Shown: in pieces, positions 46,861-58,415 of the stretch | Layout of the letters: every line of letters begins with the position of its first letter | Position numbering within the stretch: the stretch's first letter is position 1 | From: Pleurodeles waltl | Taxonomy: Eukaryota; Chordata; Amphibia; Caudata; Salamandridae | Assembly: GCF_031143425.1 (NCBI RefSeq) | Contig: NC_090437.1 | Coordinates: 1,172,642,863-1,172,706,862 of the forward strand | Direction of reading: 5' to 3' | Length of the DNA: 64,000 nt | Position numbers and translations under genes: made by a program | Notes under the pieces: model-generated | What the model was told of the DNA's origin: nothing | Seen by the model: only the letters and a program-made list of their open reading frames with translations | Databases searched by the model: none

Positions 46861-49214
46861 TGTAGAAGAGAGGTGTGTGTGCATGTGTCTCTGAGTAAGG
46901 TGGTACGAGGCTTTTGGGGTTTGATGTGCAGTCCGACGTGTTGAATTTTGAGTCATTTTAGCTTAGTTACTTGTATCACAGTGGGGTTATTAAATTTGTA
47001 TAATATGCTGAATGAGGAAAAGAATGTTTAGGCATGCTTGAGTGTGTTCCAAGAGCAGCAATATGTTTGGGTGTATTTCATTGTGCGTGTTAAGGTGTAC
47101 TATTGTTTGTGTGCGATAAAGTGAGCAGACTGTGGTACTTTGACCAGGACAATGCACTTGGTGCATCTGACTGTAGTGCCATGTATTTGGTTTCTGAGGT
47201 TTGTGTAGTATGATGGAATGTGTTGTGTATAATGTAATGTGTGGGCAGTTCTGAGTCTATTGTGTTGGGTACAGTGTGTCTAGCAGCGTGATTGTGCTGT
47301 GTGTGTCAAAGTCCATTTGTGTGTAGTATGCAGACTGAAGGGATTTATGGTCAGTATGCCAGAGATTGCTGAAAGGGGCACAGCACAGGCTGGACCTTGT
47401 ACCTTGTTTTAATATGTTAAAGTAGTTGAGGGGGTACAGGTAAACAGTCCATTTAATTGGCACATTTTGAAGGCTTCAGCATCATAACTTGAGCCAATTC
47501 TGGTAAAAGTAGACGTGCTTTCTATACTTCTATCGTTCGTTACTTCAGCACATTGCATTGTAAACCAAGATGGTAGATGCAATTGATGCCTTTGTCCCCT
47601 GGAATGCTTCACTGGCCTTTTGTGTAGGCGGTCCTGCTGTCATTCTGCTCAAGTTGCTCTCTAAAGATCGTGGATTGTAAGGAATATGGTGCTGCAGCAC
47701 ATTCTTCACACATGACTTCATAACTAATCGGCTTCTACTACAAGGCACATATGTTTGCATCCCTCCCCTCGCTGCAAATTCCGATTTGTATGAACTGGCT
47801 GATTATGGTGACAGCAGACACAATGGAAAGGTAAAATGCCTGGCCAAAACATTGGCTTTTTGATTGATTGGTGTATTATTTCATATATTAAAATACTGCG
47901 CCTGCTAAAAAAGCATTCAGAGCCTTGATTAATGATTGTACAGAACAATCACATGTGCAGTGTGTATAGCATTCACTAAATCTGAACGCTAGTGACCCAC
48001 CTTGTGTGTAGGTTATAGGGCAAGGCGATTTCTTTAGCTTTTAACTGGATGTTTTCCAGCAAACAAGCGAGAAACAAACGTATTGACCAAAAATGCATCC
48101 AACAGTTTACATACACATACATACATATATACATATACACACACACACACACTATAGGCGCACTAAGGAACATGTGGTGCGAAGAAGAAAATCAATAATT
48201 CTCGTGCAGCCACAATTATAGAAAGGAAAAACAACACTGCATGCTCATTTGTTTATTTACAAATCACTACGTAACTTTAGCATTAGGGCTGCAGCAACAG
48301 ATATTTGTAAATAACGGCTGAATGTATAACAATGACACTATCCATAATTCTTGTGCAGACACAAATATAGAAAGGAAAAACAAGACTGCATGTAAAAAAA
48401 AAAAATAATCTGTGCCAGAAAATCCATTACACAAAATCAAGTATTTTGTGACCCAAAGAGAATCCGGAGAAACAGCCCAAACTATTTAAGAGTGGATGCT
48501 TTAATCTCTATTGTAATCAAAATTGGTGTTCTACATCAGAAGTGTAAAGACAGCCAACTGCATAGACCCATCATGTTCCATGTGCCAAAATATGTGGTAC
48601 AGATGGGAAGAAATCTCTCTAAATGTAGCTACGAATTCAGCAGATAAAACACTGGCAACTTTACTTCTAGCTCCTGCTTGAGGGAAGTGGTTGTCAGCAT
48701 CCAGACCACTGGTGCGGAAACTACTGACCGATTTATTAAAAAGAAAACAAATATAATTATCTTCCACTAGTGAATGCTGAAACAGATATCTCGATTCCAG
48801 GTACCGATTTTTGGTCATGGGCAAACACAGATCTTGTGTGTGCGCCATCACCTAGGACTGTCTCATAGTGAAGCGGTCTTGTTAGACCGGGAGAGGTGGG
48901 GGGGTAAGGGGGTGGAGGTTGACGACTGACTGGTAGAAGGCTACTGCCCTTACCTGATGTTAAGTGGCACAAAAACAGTGGCAGCATCATTCCATCTTTC
49001 TGTTTCACAGGTACCAGTCGTGTGGACAGCACTTTTTACCTGTGTCACTGGAGTGGTGCCTAACAGGACACTTGTACAAAGTTCCTTGCCTTTGTACTGC
49101 ACTTACCTTTGGCCTGCATGGACTGTGTGTAGAACGGCACAGTGTGTGATGGTTGCATGTGCATGCTCGGACATGTGTGCCTGTGGATGGTACATAACAT
49201 GGAGGCCTAGGCCT
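46861..49214. other. Unassigned intronic sequence
   Basis: Contains a TG-rich stretch (46870-47300) and an imperfect AC/AT microsatellite (about 48108-48153). No exon or element recognised. Confidence 0.45.
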
Positions 49215-49341
49215 GAGGAGGCTAGGCTAGGCTAGGCTGGCAATCAATCAATCAATCAATCAATCACTCTCTCGATCTCTCTCTCGATCTCTCTCTCGAT
49301 CTCTCTCTCGATCTCTCTCTCGATCTCTCTCTCGATCTCTC
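49215..49341. repeat. Compound microsatellite: (GGCTA)n, (AATC)n, (CTCTCTCTCGAT)n
   Basis: Three different tandem motifs abut: a GGCTA pentamer (about 49219-49241), an AATC tetramer (about 49242-49264) and a 12-base CTCTCTCTCGAT unit repeated about six times (about 49266-49341). The 12-mers are nearly identical to each other. Confidence 0.9.
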
Positions 49342-49740
49342 GAGAACCCTCTGTGCATATCAAGGGTCTCTTTGATTCCAGGAACAGTTAGTGATCACTG
49401 GGGCCTGGGCTAATTGTTAGGGATACTGAGCTGGAGATAAGGTTGACATAGTGGGCCAGGGAATCTTGAGAGGAACACTTGACCTTTGAACTTTTATGAG
49501 GCATTTCAGAAGAGGCTGACAACCAGATCTGATATCCAGTAACTCCCTTACCCCGTGTCAAACTTGTGTTATATCATGGCTTGAAATATTAAAATATATG
49601 TACTAAGAGGCTGGGCTCAGACATTCCCCAGATAGGAGTTTGTCAGGATTCAGTCCAATCAAAAGAGACTGGTGGTTGGATGAGTACTTGCCCCAAATAG
49701 TACAAAAGCCCCTTTGCTCCATAAACGTTCTAGGGTATTG
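49342..49740. other. Unassigned, probably 5' part of the following L1
   Basis: No motif recognised. Being directly upstream of endonuclease sequence it may be its decayed start. Confidence 0.35.
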
Positions 49741-52128
49741 GTAGAAAAAGGTAAGTCTAAACTGAGATTGAGTGGTGACTGGAACTTAATAGACCTGGTT
49801 TGGGATACATTTGGTAGATCAGACCTTGCTGCTGTTTTTGACTAAGGCATTCTCAAAGATATGACAGCCCACTCTCTGGTGGGTATATGGAGACTGTCAC
49901 ACCCTTGGGACACAGACTGCACATTTCTGTTCTACGGTTATGGGATCAGGACACACATTGATTGCTTTCTGTTGTCTCAAACTATTACCCTGGAGTGTAT
50001 TCAAGTGAGATATTGGAGGGAGTAATAACTGAAATCTCACTGGCCCGGGATCAAGTAGACCTAGAACTGATAACAGCACCATTATGAATATGGAAAACGA
50101 CCCCAGACAGGTAACTAAACCCCCATGGAAAAGAAACGCTTCCGGGTACTACTGATGATCAACTATATAGTGACAAATAAGGATGCAGTGGAAACAGCAC
50201 AGAAACGGCAGGCCGCGGGCAGGACAAAAATATGAGGGAATGAGGGATGCTCCCATCCATCCCAAGCAAGGGGCTGAGCAACAAAAGAGACTTGAGGCCA
50301 ACATTAAGAAATTAACAGAGTACTATAAACATAACCCAACACCACAGTCCCTGAGAGACATGATGGAGGGGCAATATAAGCTTAACACTCTTCTTAGGAC
50401 ACAAGAGGAAAACACCTCATCAAGAATATGATTTCATCAATACGAGGCAGGGGAAAGACTGGACTCCTGTTGATGCTGCTGCGAAGATAACAAGAAGCAT
50501 CTATCCCAATGATAAGGAATGAACACTGTGACCTGCTTCACATTCTATGGAAGTATTGAGGGAATTTGCAAGATACAATTCACTCACCACTCACACATGG
50601 AGATACTAGTCATACAAAATAAACTTTCTAGCATCAGTACAACTCCCACAGTTGTCAGAAGACCTATACATGGAATTAGGAGGAAATAAGAGGCTTTTAA
50701 AGACATGATGTTCGGGAAGTGCCGGAGGGGAAGACAACCTTCCTATTGAGTTCTACAAAATAACTAGGGATAGATCTAATATACTACTGCCCAATGTATT
50801 TTGAGAAGGTTAACCAGACAGGAGGTTTTCAGCTGGAATTTAACAAAGCCTTTATAACACTCATCCCAAAACCAGGTAAAGATCCACGATCAGTTCTAAA
50901 GGCAAGCAAATCTCATTACTCAATGCAGATATTAACATGCTTTCCAAAGTGCTCGGAAAGAGTTTGAAGAAAGTAATAAGCCACCTTATTCACCCCGCAC
51001 AAGTTGGGTTCATTGCTGGAAGGTCCTCCATTGAAAACATATGCTCCAACATATCCTCTGGCAGGTTCACCATGGCACAGACAAGAAACTGCCCTGTTCT
51101 CAAACGCAGAAAAAGCATCTGATTGTGTACAATGTGGCAACCCTTTCAGGGTCACACCAACCTTTGGGAAAAGCCCAATATTTATCTGCAAAATACAATG
51201 GTTGTAACAAAAGCCAAAAATCTGGATTAATTGTGGCAGCTTTACGTAAGAGGAGTTACCAGTTTTAAAGGTACTCATCAAGGCTGCTCTCTTTCACCAT
51301 TATTATTTCTGTTGGTCATTGAACCATTGGCTGTGACCATCAGGCAAAATATGAGAGTAAAGGGAGTACAAAAACCTGCAAGAATACAGAAACATTCCCT
51401 CTGCAAATTTCTGGTGCATAAGGAGTGGTTATTGACACATTGTACCCCAACCCCAACTGCAAAAAATAATTGTAAAGTGGACAAATAGATCAGGAGTAGC
51501 ATATCAAGACAAAGAATGGGACATTCTACACAGCATGGGGAAATGATACAGGAAGCAAAACTAAAACTAAGCAATTACTGGATACTCCAAGATTGGCATG
51601 GGCTGGGGAACAATTGCATCCACACTGAGCCCAAAAGAACAGTGCTGGTGATAGGGCAATGGTGGTAGGGATACTGTGCACATACTTTTGTCTTACCCAT
51701 AGTTTTTAAAGTACTGGATATGGATAGAGTATGTGCTGGCCATTGCAGGATATACGATACACAATGAGATCTCTCTAAAGCATCACTGCATAACCATTGT
51801 AACATTCCAGCCTTCACAAATCACAGACGTAGACGAAGTTTGCGACAGCCCAACAATAGCCACTTTTGTACTACAACACTGGAAGTCAAAGAGCTGCAAA
51901 GCTGAGCATGAAAGATTGATACATAAACTAAATCATCGGTTCTCTGTATTTGAAGATGTATGGGGTCACTGTGGCAGATACATTAGGATAAAGGAATGTA
52001 AATGTAGGAAGTATGTGGAAACTACATAACACTTCCGGTTATACAGAGTTAGACTTTGCAGCAGACTTTAGGAACACAGGAGACCATAATATTACACTTG
52101 TATAGATGCTTGTATAGATGCTATAAGG
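49741..52128 (+). mobile_element. L1-type LINE ORF2 remnant (endonuclease to reverse transcriptase)
   Basis: Plus-strand fragments in the right order, all frameshifted against each other. End of the apurinic endonuclease domain: THSLVGIWRLSHPWDTD and GIRTHIDCFLLS (49870-49990; the usual SRID motif reads THID). Linker: RLEANIKKLTEYYKHNPTPQ (50290s). RT entry: LPIEFYK (50740s), TLIPKPGKDP (about 50860, frame-shifted), ISLLNADINMLSKVLGKSLK and HPAQVGFIAGRSS (50910-51040). RT palm: [20 protein letters not shown] (51270-51330). The YADD box is not recognisable after 51370. The piece ends before an A-rich tract (52182-52192). A non-functional relic. Confidence 0.85.
50937..51490 (+). pseudogene. 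L1 reverse transcriptase pseudogene
   Basis: Two offset frames (50937-51122 and 51231-51488) together cover RT fingers and palm: LKKVISHLIHPAQVGFIAGR, then [20 protein letters not shown] and [19 protein letters not shown]. At the place of the catalytic YADD there is [11 protein letters not shown], so the active site is lost. L1-type rather than CR1/L2, because of the HPxQxGFIxGR and IEPLAxxIR signatures. Confidence 0.85.
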
Positions 52129-52238
52129 AATGATCTGTATAAGGTACGGTTATGATATGGGCACCATATGATTTGAAGAAGAAAAAAAAACTACAAAGAA
52201 TGAAAAATATATGTATGAATCTTTTTGTATGTTTAAAT

Positions 52239-52728
52239 CAGAGGTCTTTAAACTGTGGGGCAGAGCCCCTGGGAGGGGGTACCAGACGCTGGCCAAGAAG
52301 AACATTTCCAATCTTCCTGGGAAAACGAGGTAAATATGCTGAAAACAGTGCTGTGTTGTTAGTGAAAGAGAAAAGTAGCAGTGAGTCACTCTGTAATAGG
52401 CCACAGTAACATCCATTGTCGCTTATGTTCTATAGGTGTCTGTGTGGGGGGTGGGGCTTCAAATGATAGTCTTTCCCCTCCCATTTCTGATAGAAAATCA
52501 GACTGTGAATAATTTTATGTTTTGGGGAGACAGGGCTGCCGATATCATGTTGGCCATCACGTATTTGACTGCATTTGCAGAAGAGTAAACTGGACAAAAC
52601 GGAATTGTTGAATATGTTCAGTGCTGCTGAATTTATAGAATTATTGTAAAAAACAGGTTTGCCATCCTGGGCGGTCTGATTATTTCACAGAGAGATGAGT
52701 GAGCCATTAAAAGGTTTGAAGACCATTG
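52239..52728. mobile_element. Non-autonomous hAT element (CAGAGGTCTTTAAAC ends)
   Basis: The left end CAGAGGTCTTTAAACTGTGG and the complement of the right end CAATGGTCTTCAAACCTTTT form an imperfect terminal inverted repeat of the CAGNGGTTCTCAAAC type seen in many vertebrate hAT elements. The flanks GTTTAAAT (52231-52238) and GTTTAAAA (52729-52736) agree in 7 of 8 bases, as an aged 8-bp duplication would. 490 bp, no transposase frame. It inserted just after the L1 remnant. Confidence 0.75.
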
Positions 52729-52736
52729 GTTTAAAA

Positions 52737-54699
52737 GCTTTTAAAGAAGCGAGATACATGTTCGCTACTTAATACCAATCGTAATCTACACATTTCCATC
52801 TTATAAAGGCCCCCTAATGAGAGAACTTCCCCTACTTCTCGATGGTACACCGCTTAGGCATGCACTTCCCCAATGAAAATATATAACAGCCTCACATTAC
52901 ACATGACTATTATGAAATCTAGGACTGCCTGGGAACTAACAACTCTGGCTCCTTTATCGAAGACCTTCATCAAAACCCAAAGAGGAAAGATGATGGCCAC
53001 TTCTATCACATTATCCAGAAACCTCAGAACTATTAAATGGAACAGCAGCCGTCTTCTACAAACATTCTTCACAAATCTCTTATTACAGATGATCACTCCT
53101 CTACCTTCATCTTCTCCTTTCACATCAACACTGGCCCCTCAATTCACTCTTAACTACTTTTGGAATGTACTGCCCACCCCCAGAGACATAACGTAAACTG
53201 TTGGTCCAATATAAAGTATGGTGTGTGCCCACCACCAACCTTTGATGACTTCAATTACCAATGGTCACCCTGCTCAACTAGAAGCATAATATCTCCCCAT
53301 CAGAAGACCACGGGTATTCATGACTATCAATCCGGACCCCTGTTAGTGGCTGGACCCTTAGCGGAAAGGGCAGTGATGTTTCGGCCCGCTGGCATCGTAT
53401 GGGATTCTGTGAAAGAATTACAGCACCAGGGCCTCCCGAGGAAGGGGGTCCCACCTGTAAGGCAAGTGTTTCCAAGATGTGTACTACAATCATTACACCC
53501 TCCATTAACTAGGTCCAGCAGGAAGCAATGTGGAGAAATATTTTACTTTCTTCAAAACTTCAGGCTAAACATATTTTTCGCACTTTACTCTTTCCTGTTA
53601 TTTGATAGATCGATAGATTTGCCCGAAATACCATGCGTGGTTATGTGCACATTCCTTGCTGCGAATCCATCTGTCCACATACTAAATTCCACGTCAATCA
53701 AAAGCTGTTCACAAACCAGCCAGTAAGAAAAACATACCCACCCCCATGTAATCCCTGGAATGTAGACGCTGTAGTCCATTTTCTTACAAAAGCATCTTTT
53801 GATAGGATCCAGGCTGGTCACTTTCATTGCAGCTTAGCCAAGGGCCGCTGTCTGTTGTTCTAGTAAATTCACCCGTGTTTTCTTTATTGTTCTAGCCATT
53901 CGGTTCAAGGCTGCCCGCGAATAGCTTACAAGAGAACAAGGTCTGGCTCTCCAGCGGGAGGGGGCGAGAGAAACCGCCCCCACCTCCTACAGCCTTCATC
54001 CTGCCCAGCAGACAGAGCCTCTGCTGTTCCCAAATCACTGCTGGGATCTTATCTCAGCAGGGACTGCTGTACATCTGCCCATTATAACTCGAATTAAGTG
54101 TACTGCAGCTGCTTTTTTTTACATTTTGGTCTAATAAGAAACATCCCCGAAGAACACCTTAGGAAGAGCTAGAATTGCAACCAAAAATAAATGGAGGGAC
54201 GCATACATCAAGCAGTTCATGCCTTACATCCATTTATAAATGAACTCAAAATGTAGGGCAGTACGAGATTTTCATAGGATGTCTTTTAAAGCGGCCACTG
54301 GTACACCCCGAGTCTCCACAAAACCACAAATTCATTAAATAGACATTTCGCCTAATACACTGTGAGAAATGGAACAGACAATAAATTACTGTCTCTATTG
54401 GCGATTTGCAGGGACGCACAGCCAAACTTCAAGTTTGCAACATATCAGGAAAGTTTCACTGGCCATTTCCATTTCACTAAGGGTTTGGAGGTCATGTTTG
54501 TTGGCTAATTCTTTATCTGCAAACCTCTTAACCTTCCAGAGCAGCTCGGAGGGCGAGAGCCAGGCAAGCAGAACTTTGAGCACAGATCATCACAAAAAGT
54601 GACATCACATGACCCTTGACCAGGGTCAGTGGAATTATATAGCTGGGAGGACCACATTACGGGTGACTAAATTAGGCGGCAAAAAAGGCAAATTATGCG
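52737..54699. other. Unassigned; includes a GC-richer block with a 188-codon frame
   Basis: A plus-strand frame (53160-53726) and a shorter one (52873-53196) are open, but I recognise no domain. Codon composition is unremarkable and no splice context stands out. The block around 53300-53480 looks like decayed mobile-element sequence. Treat as unassigned. Confidence 0.4.
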
Positions 54700-57379
54700 T
54701 GTAGGAAGTTGGCTCTGTATGCACTATTTCAAAGTAAGGAATAGTATGCACAGAGTCCAAGGGTTCTCCTTAGAGGTAAGATAGTGGCAAAAAGAGATAA
54801 TACTAATGCTCTATTTTGTGGTAGTGTGGTCGAGCAGTAGGCTTATCAAAGGAGTAGTGTTAAGCATTTGTTGTACATACACACAGGCAATAAATGAGGA
54901 ACACACGCTCAGAGACAAATCCAGCCAATAGGTTTTGTTATAGAAAAATATATTTTCTTAGTTTATTTTAAGAACCACAGGTTCAAATTCTACATGTAAT
55001 ATCTCATTTGAAAGGTATTGCAGGTAAGTACTTTAGGAACTTTGAATCATTACATTAGCATGTATACTTTTTACATAAAACACAATAAGCTGTTTTAAAA
55101 GTGGACACACTGCAATTTTCACAGTTCCTGGGGGAGGTAAAGTAATGTTAGTTTTAAAAGGTAAGTAAGTCACTTACAGGTTTCAGTTTTTGGTCCAAGG
55201 TAGCCCACCGTTGGGGGTTCAGAGCAACCCCAAAGTTAACACACCAGCAGCTCAGGGCCGGTCAGGTGCAAAGGTCAAAAGAGGTGCCCAAACCACATAG
55301 GCTATAATGGAGAGAAGGGGGTGCCCCGGTTCCAGTCTGCCAGCAGGTAAGTACCCGCGTCTTCGGAGGGCAGACCAGGGGGGTTTTGTAGGGCACCGGG
55401 GGGGACACAAGTCAGCACAAAAAGTACACCCTCAGCAGCGCGGGGGCGGCCGGGTGCAGTGTGCAAACACGCGTCGGGTTTCCAATGGTTTTCAATGAGA
55501 GATCAAGGGATCTCTTCAGCGTTGCAGGCAGGCAAGGGGGGGGCTCCTCGGGGTAGCCACCACCTGGACAAGGGAGAGGGCCTCCTGGGGGTCACTCCTG
55601 CACAGGAGTTCCGTTCCTTTAGGTGCTGGGGGCTGCGGGTGCAGGGTCTTTTCCAGCCGTCGGGAAATGGAGTTCAGGCAGTCGCGGTCAGGGGGAGCCT
55701 CGGGATTCCCTCTGCAGGCGTCGCTGTGGGGGCTCAGGGGGGACAACTTTGGTTACTCACAGTCTTGGAGTCGCTGGAGGGTCCTCCCTGAGGTGTTGGT
55801 TCTCCACCAGTCGAGTCGGGGTTGCCGGGTGCAGTGTTGCAAGTCTCACGCTTCTTGCGGGGAGTTGCAGGGGTCTTTAAATCTGCTCCTTGAAACAAAG
55901 TCGCAGTTCTTTTGGAGCAGTGCCGCTGTCCTCTGGAGTTTCTTGGTCTCTTGGAAGCAGGGCAGTCCTCTGAGGATTCAGAGGTCGCTGGTCCTGGAGA
56001 AAGCGTCGCTGGAGCAGGGTTCTTTAGAAGGCAGGAGACAGGCCGGTAGGACTGGGGCCAAAGCAGTTGGTGCCTTCTTTCTTCTTCTGCAGGGGTTTTC
56101 AGCTCAGCAGTCTTCTTCTTCGGTAAGTTGCAGGAATCTAAATTCTTAGGTTCAGGGAAGCCCTTAAATACTAAATTTAAGGGCGTGTTTAGGTCTGGGG
56201 GGTTAGTAGCCAATGGCTACTAGCCCTGAGGGTGAGTACACCCTCTTTGTGCCTCCTCCCAAGGGGAGGGGGTCACATCCCTAATCCTATTGGGGGAATC
56301 CTCCATCTGCAAGATGGAGGATTTCTAAAAGTTGGAGTCACTTCAGCTCAGGACACCTTAGGGGCTGTCCTGACTGGCCAGTGACTCCTCCTTGTTTTTC
56401 TCATTATTTTCTCCGGCCTTGCCGCCAAAAGTGGGTGCCGGAGGGGGCGGGCAACTCCACTAGCTGGAGTGTCCTGCGGTGCTGGCACAAAGGGGTGAGC
56501 CTTTGAGGCTCACCGCCAGGTGTGACAGCCCCTGCCTGGGGGAGGTGTTAGCATCTCCACCCAGTGCAGGCTTTGTTACTGGCCTCAGAGTGACAAAGGC
56601 ACTCTCCCCATGGGGCCAGCAACATGTCTCTAGTGTGGCAGGCTGCTGGAACCAGTCAGCCTACACAGATAGTTGGTTAAGGTTTCCGGGGGCACCTCTA
56701 AGGTGCCCTCTGAGGTGTATTTTACAATAAAATGTACACTGGCATCAGTGTGCATTTATTGTGCTGAGAAGTTTGATACCAAACTTCCCAGTTTTCAGTG
56801 TAGCCATTAAGGTGCTGTGGAGTTCGTGTAAAACAGACTCCCAGACCATATACTCTTATGGCTACCCTGCACTTACAATGTCTAAGGTATTGCTTAGACA
56901 CTGTAGGGGCACAGTGCTCATGCACTGGTGCCCTCACCTATGGTATAGTGCACCCTGCCTTAGGGCTGTAAGGCCTGCTAGAGGGGTGACTTATCTATAC
57001 CTGCATAGGCAGTGAGAGGCTGGCATGGCACCCTGAGGGGAGTGCCATGTCGACTTACTCATTTTGTTCTCACCAGCACACACAAGCTGGCAAGCAGAGT
57101 GTCTGTGCTGAGTGAGGGGTCTCCAGGGTGGCATAAGATATGCTGCAGCCCTTAGAGACCTTCCTTGGCATCAGGGCCCTTGGTACCAGGGGTACCATTT
57201 ACAAGGGACTTATCTGGATGCCAGGGGGTGCCAATTGTGGATACAAAAGTACAGGTTAGGGAAAGAACACTGGTGCTGGGGCCTGGTTAGCAGGCCTCAG
57301 CACACTTTCAATTCAAAACATAGCATCAGCAAAGGCAAAAAGTCAGGGGGTAACCATGCCAAGGAGGCATTTCCTTACA
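54700..57379 (+). mobile_element. Probable solo LTR, 2,680 bp
   Basis: Begins TGTAGGAAGTTGG and ends GCATTTCCTTACA, so it has the TG...CA termini of LTR elements. It is flanked by perfect 5-bp direct repeats ATGCG (54695-54699 and 57380-57384). No gag or pol frame lies inside. A hairpin near the start (CTCTGTATGCACTATT / GAATAGTATGCACAGAG) and an AATAAA at 56727 in the 3' part are visible. The middle (55.3-56.7 kb) is GC-rich, and a strand-neutral 160-codon open frame exists on each strand (plus 55667-56149, minus 56213-55734) without recognisable domains. This fits a long LTR left after recombination. Alternatives are a non-autonomous LTR-derived element or a DNA transposon with a 5-bp duplication. 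Orientation is assumed from the AATAAA. Confidence 0.65.
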
Positions 57380-57384
57380 ATGCG

Positions 57385-57715
57385 GCATAATGAATCCCGT
57401 TTTGAGATAGTAATTCCTTATTTTATCATTTATATACAGTTTAAGACTGTATAGGTAAAAGCCAACCTCGTTAGAACCTCACATCCAACTACAGGAAACC
57501 GACCCCTGCCATGGGTTTTTCACTGCACTGCAACACATCATCACGTTATTAGTAACTTTTGATCCTTCTGAGCTAGGAGGATATCTTTTGTAGTTAACTT
57601 CTGCAGATTATGCAGCAGAGGATGGATTATGGGGCACATCCATAATTATGCAGAAAACAATGAGGCTAGAAATTGCATAACGTCAGTGGCTCTGCGTTTC
57701 ACCAAGTGAAATCAT
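57385..57715. other. Unassigned intronic sequence
   Basis: A short gap between the LTR and the MITE; nothing recognised. Confidence 0.45.
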
Positions 57716-57718
57716 ATT

Positions 57719-58412
57719 GGGCCAGATGTATCATCCATTTTTGCATTCGCAAACGGTGCGAATGGCCATTTGCGAATGCAAAAATGCCTTTCAGTATTTA
57801 TGAAAGGCATTCTCAACGCAAATTTAAGGAATCGCTAAAATAGCGATTCCTTAAAATTGAGAGCCCATTTAGAGAATCACAAATTGCGATTCTCTAAATA
57901 AGAAATCACAAATAAGGAATCCTTATTTGCGATTTCTAAACCACATGTAACAAGCAATTCCTTAATGCAAATTGGGCATTAAGGAATCGCTATTACCACC
58001 AAGTTGAACTTGGTGGTAATCAGGTGCAAATTTTAAAAATGCATTAAGAATGCATTTTTAAAATTAACATGTAACGAACACATGCCCCTTTGGCAAGTGT
58101 GCACCTTATATTTCCTTAAAAAAATTATTGGGGTTCAGCAGAGGGGGCCTTAGCCAGTTAGGAATTCGCAATTTGGGAAATGCAAAAAAAAAAAAAAAAA
58201 AAAAAAAAATCGCAAATATGGGCCTACAGGTCCATAGGTGCGAATGGGGCCGGTATCACAATTTGTGATTCGGTAATAGCATTTGCGATTTTTAAGAAAT
58301 CGCTATTACCGAATCGCACATATGATACATAGCATTTTGCGCTTCAGAAATAGCGATTTCTTAAAAATCGCTATTACTAGATCGCAAAAGGCTTTTTTGA
58401 TACATCTGGCCC
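57719..58412. mobile_element. Harbinger-like MITE made of serial hairpins
   Basis: Terminal inverted repeats GGGCCAGATGTATCA (57719) and TGATACATCTGGCCC (ending 58412) are flanked by 3-bp ATT duplications (57716-57718 and 58413-58415). A 3-bp AT-only duplication with G/C-rich ends fits the PIF/Harbinger superfamily. No transposase frame. From 57738 on the sequence is almost wholly inverted repeats: 57738-57784 (16-bp arms), 57824-57854 (14 bp), then 12, 17 (one mismatch), 12, 13 and 17 bp arms up to about 58070, and further ones at 58248-58400. A run of about 30 A lies near 58179-58209. A 68-bp relative is at 20587. Confidence 0.8.
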
Positions 58413-58415
58413 ATT

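Noticed and set aside
53160..53726. 188-codon plus-strand frame
   Set aside because: No recognisable domain or start context, and mixed sequence next to other unassigned repeats; not supported as a gene.
55667..56213. Overlapping 160-codon frames on both strands
   Set aside because: They lie inside the probable LTR, are rich in Ser/Pro/Gly/Arg, overlap on opposite strands and show no domain; composition explains them.
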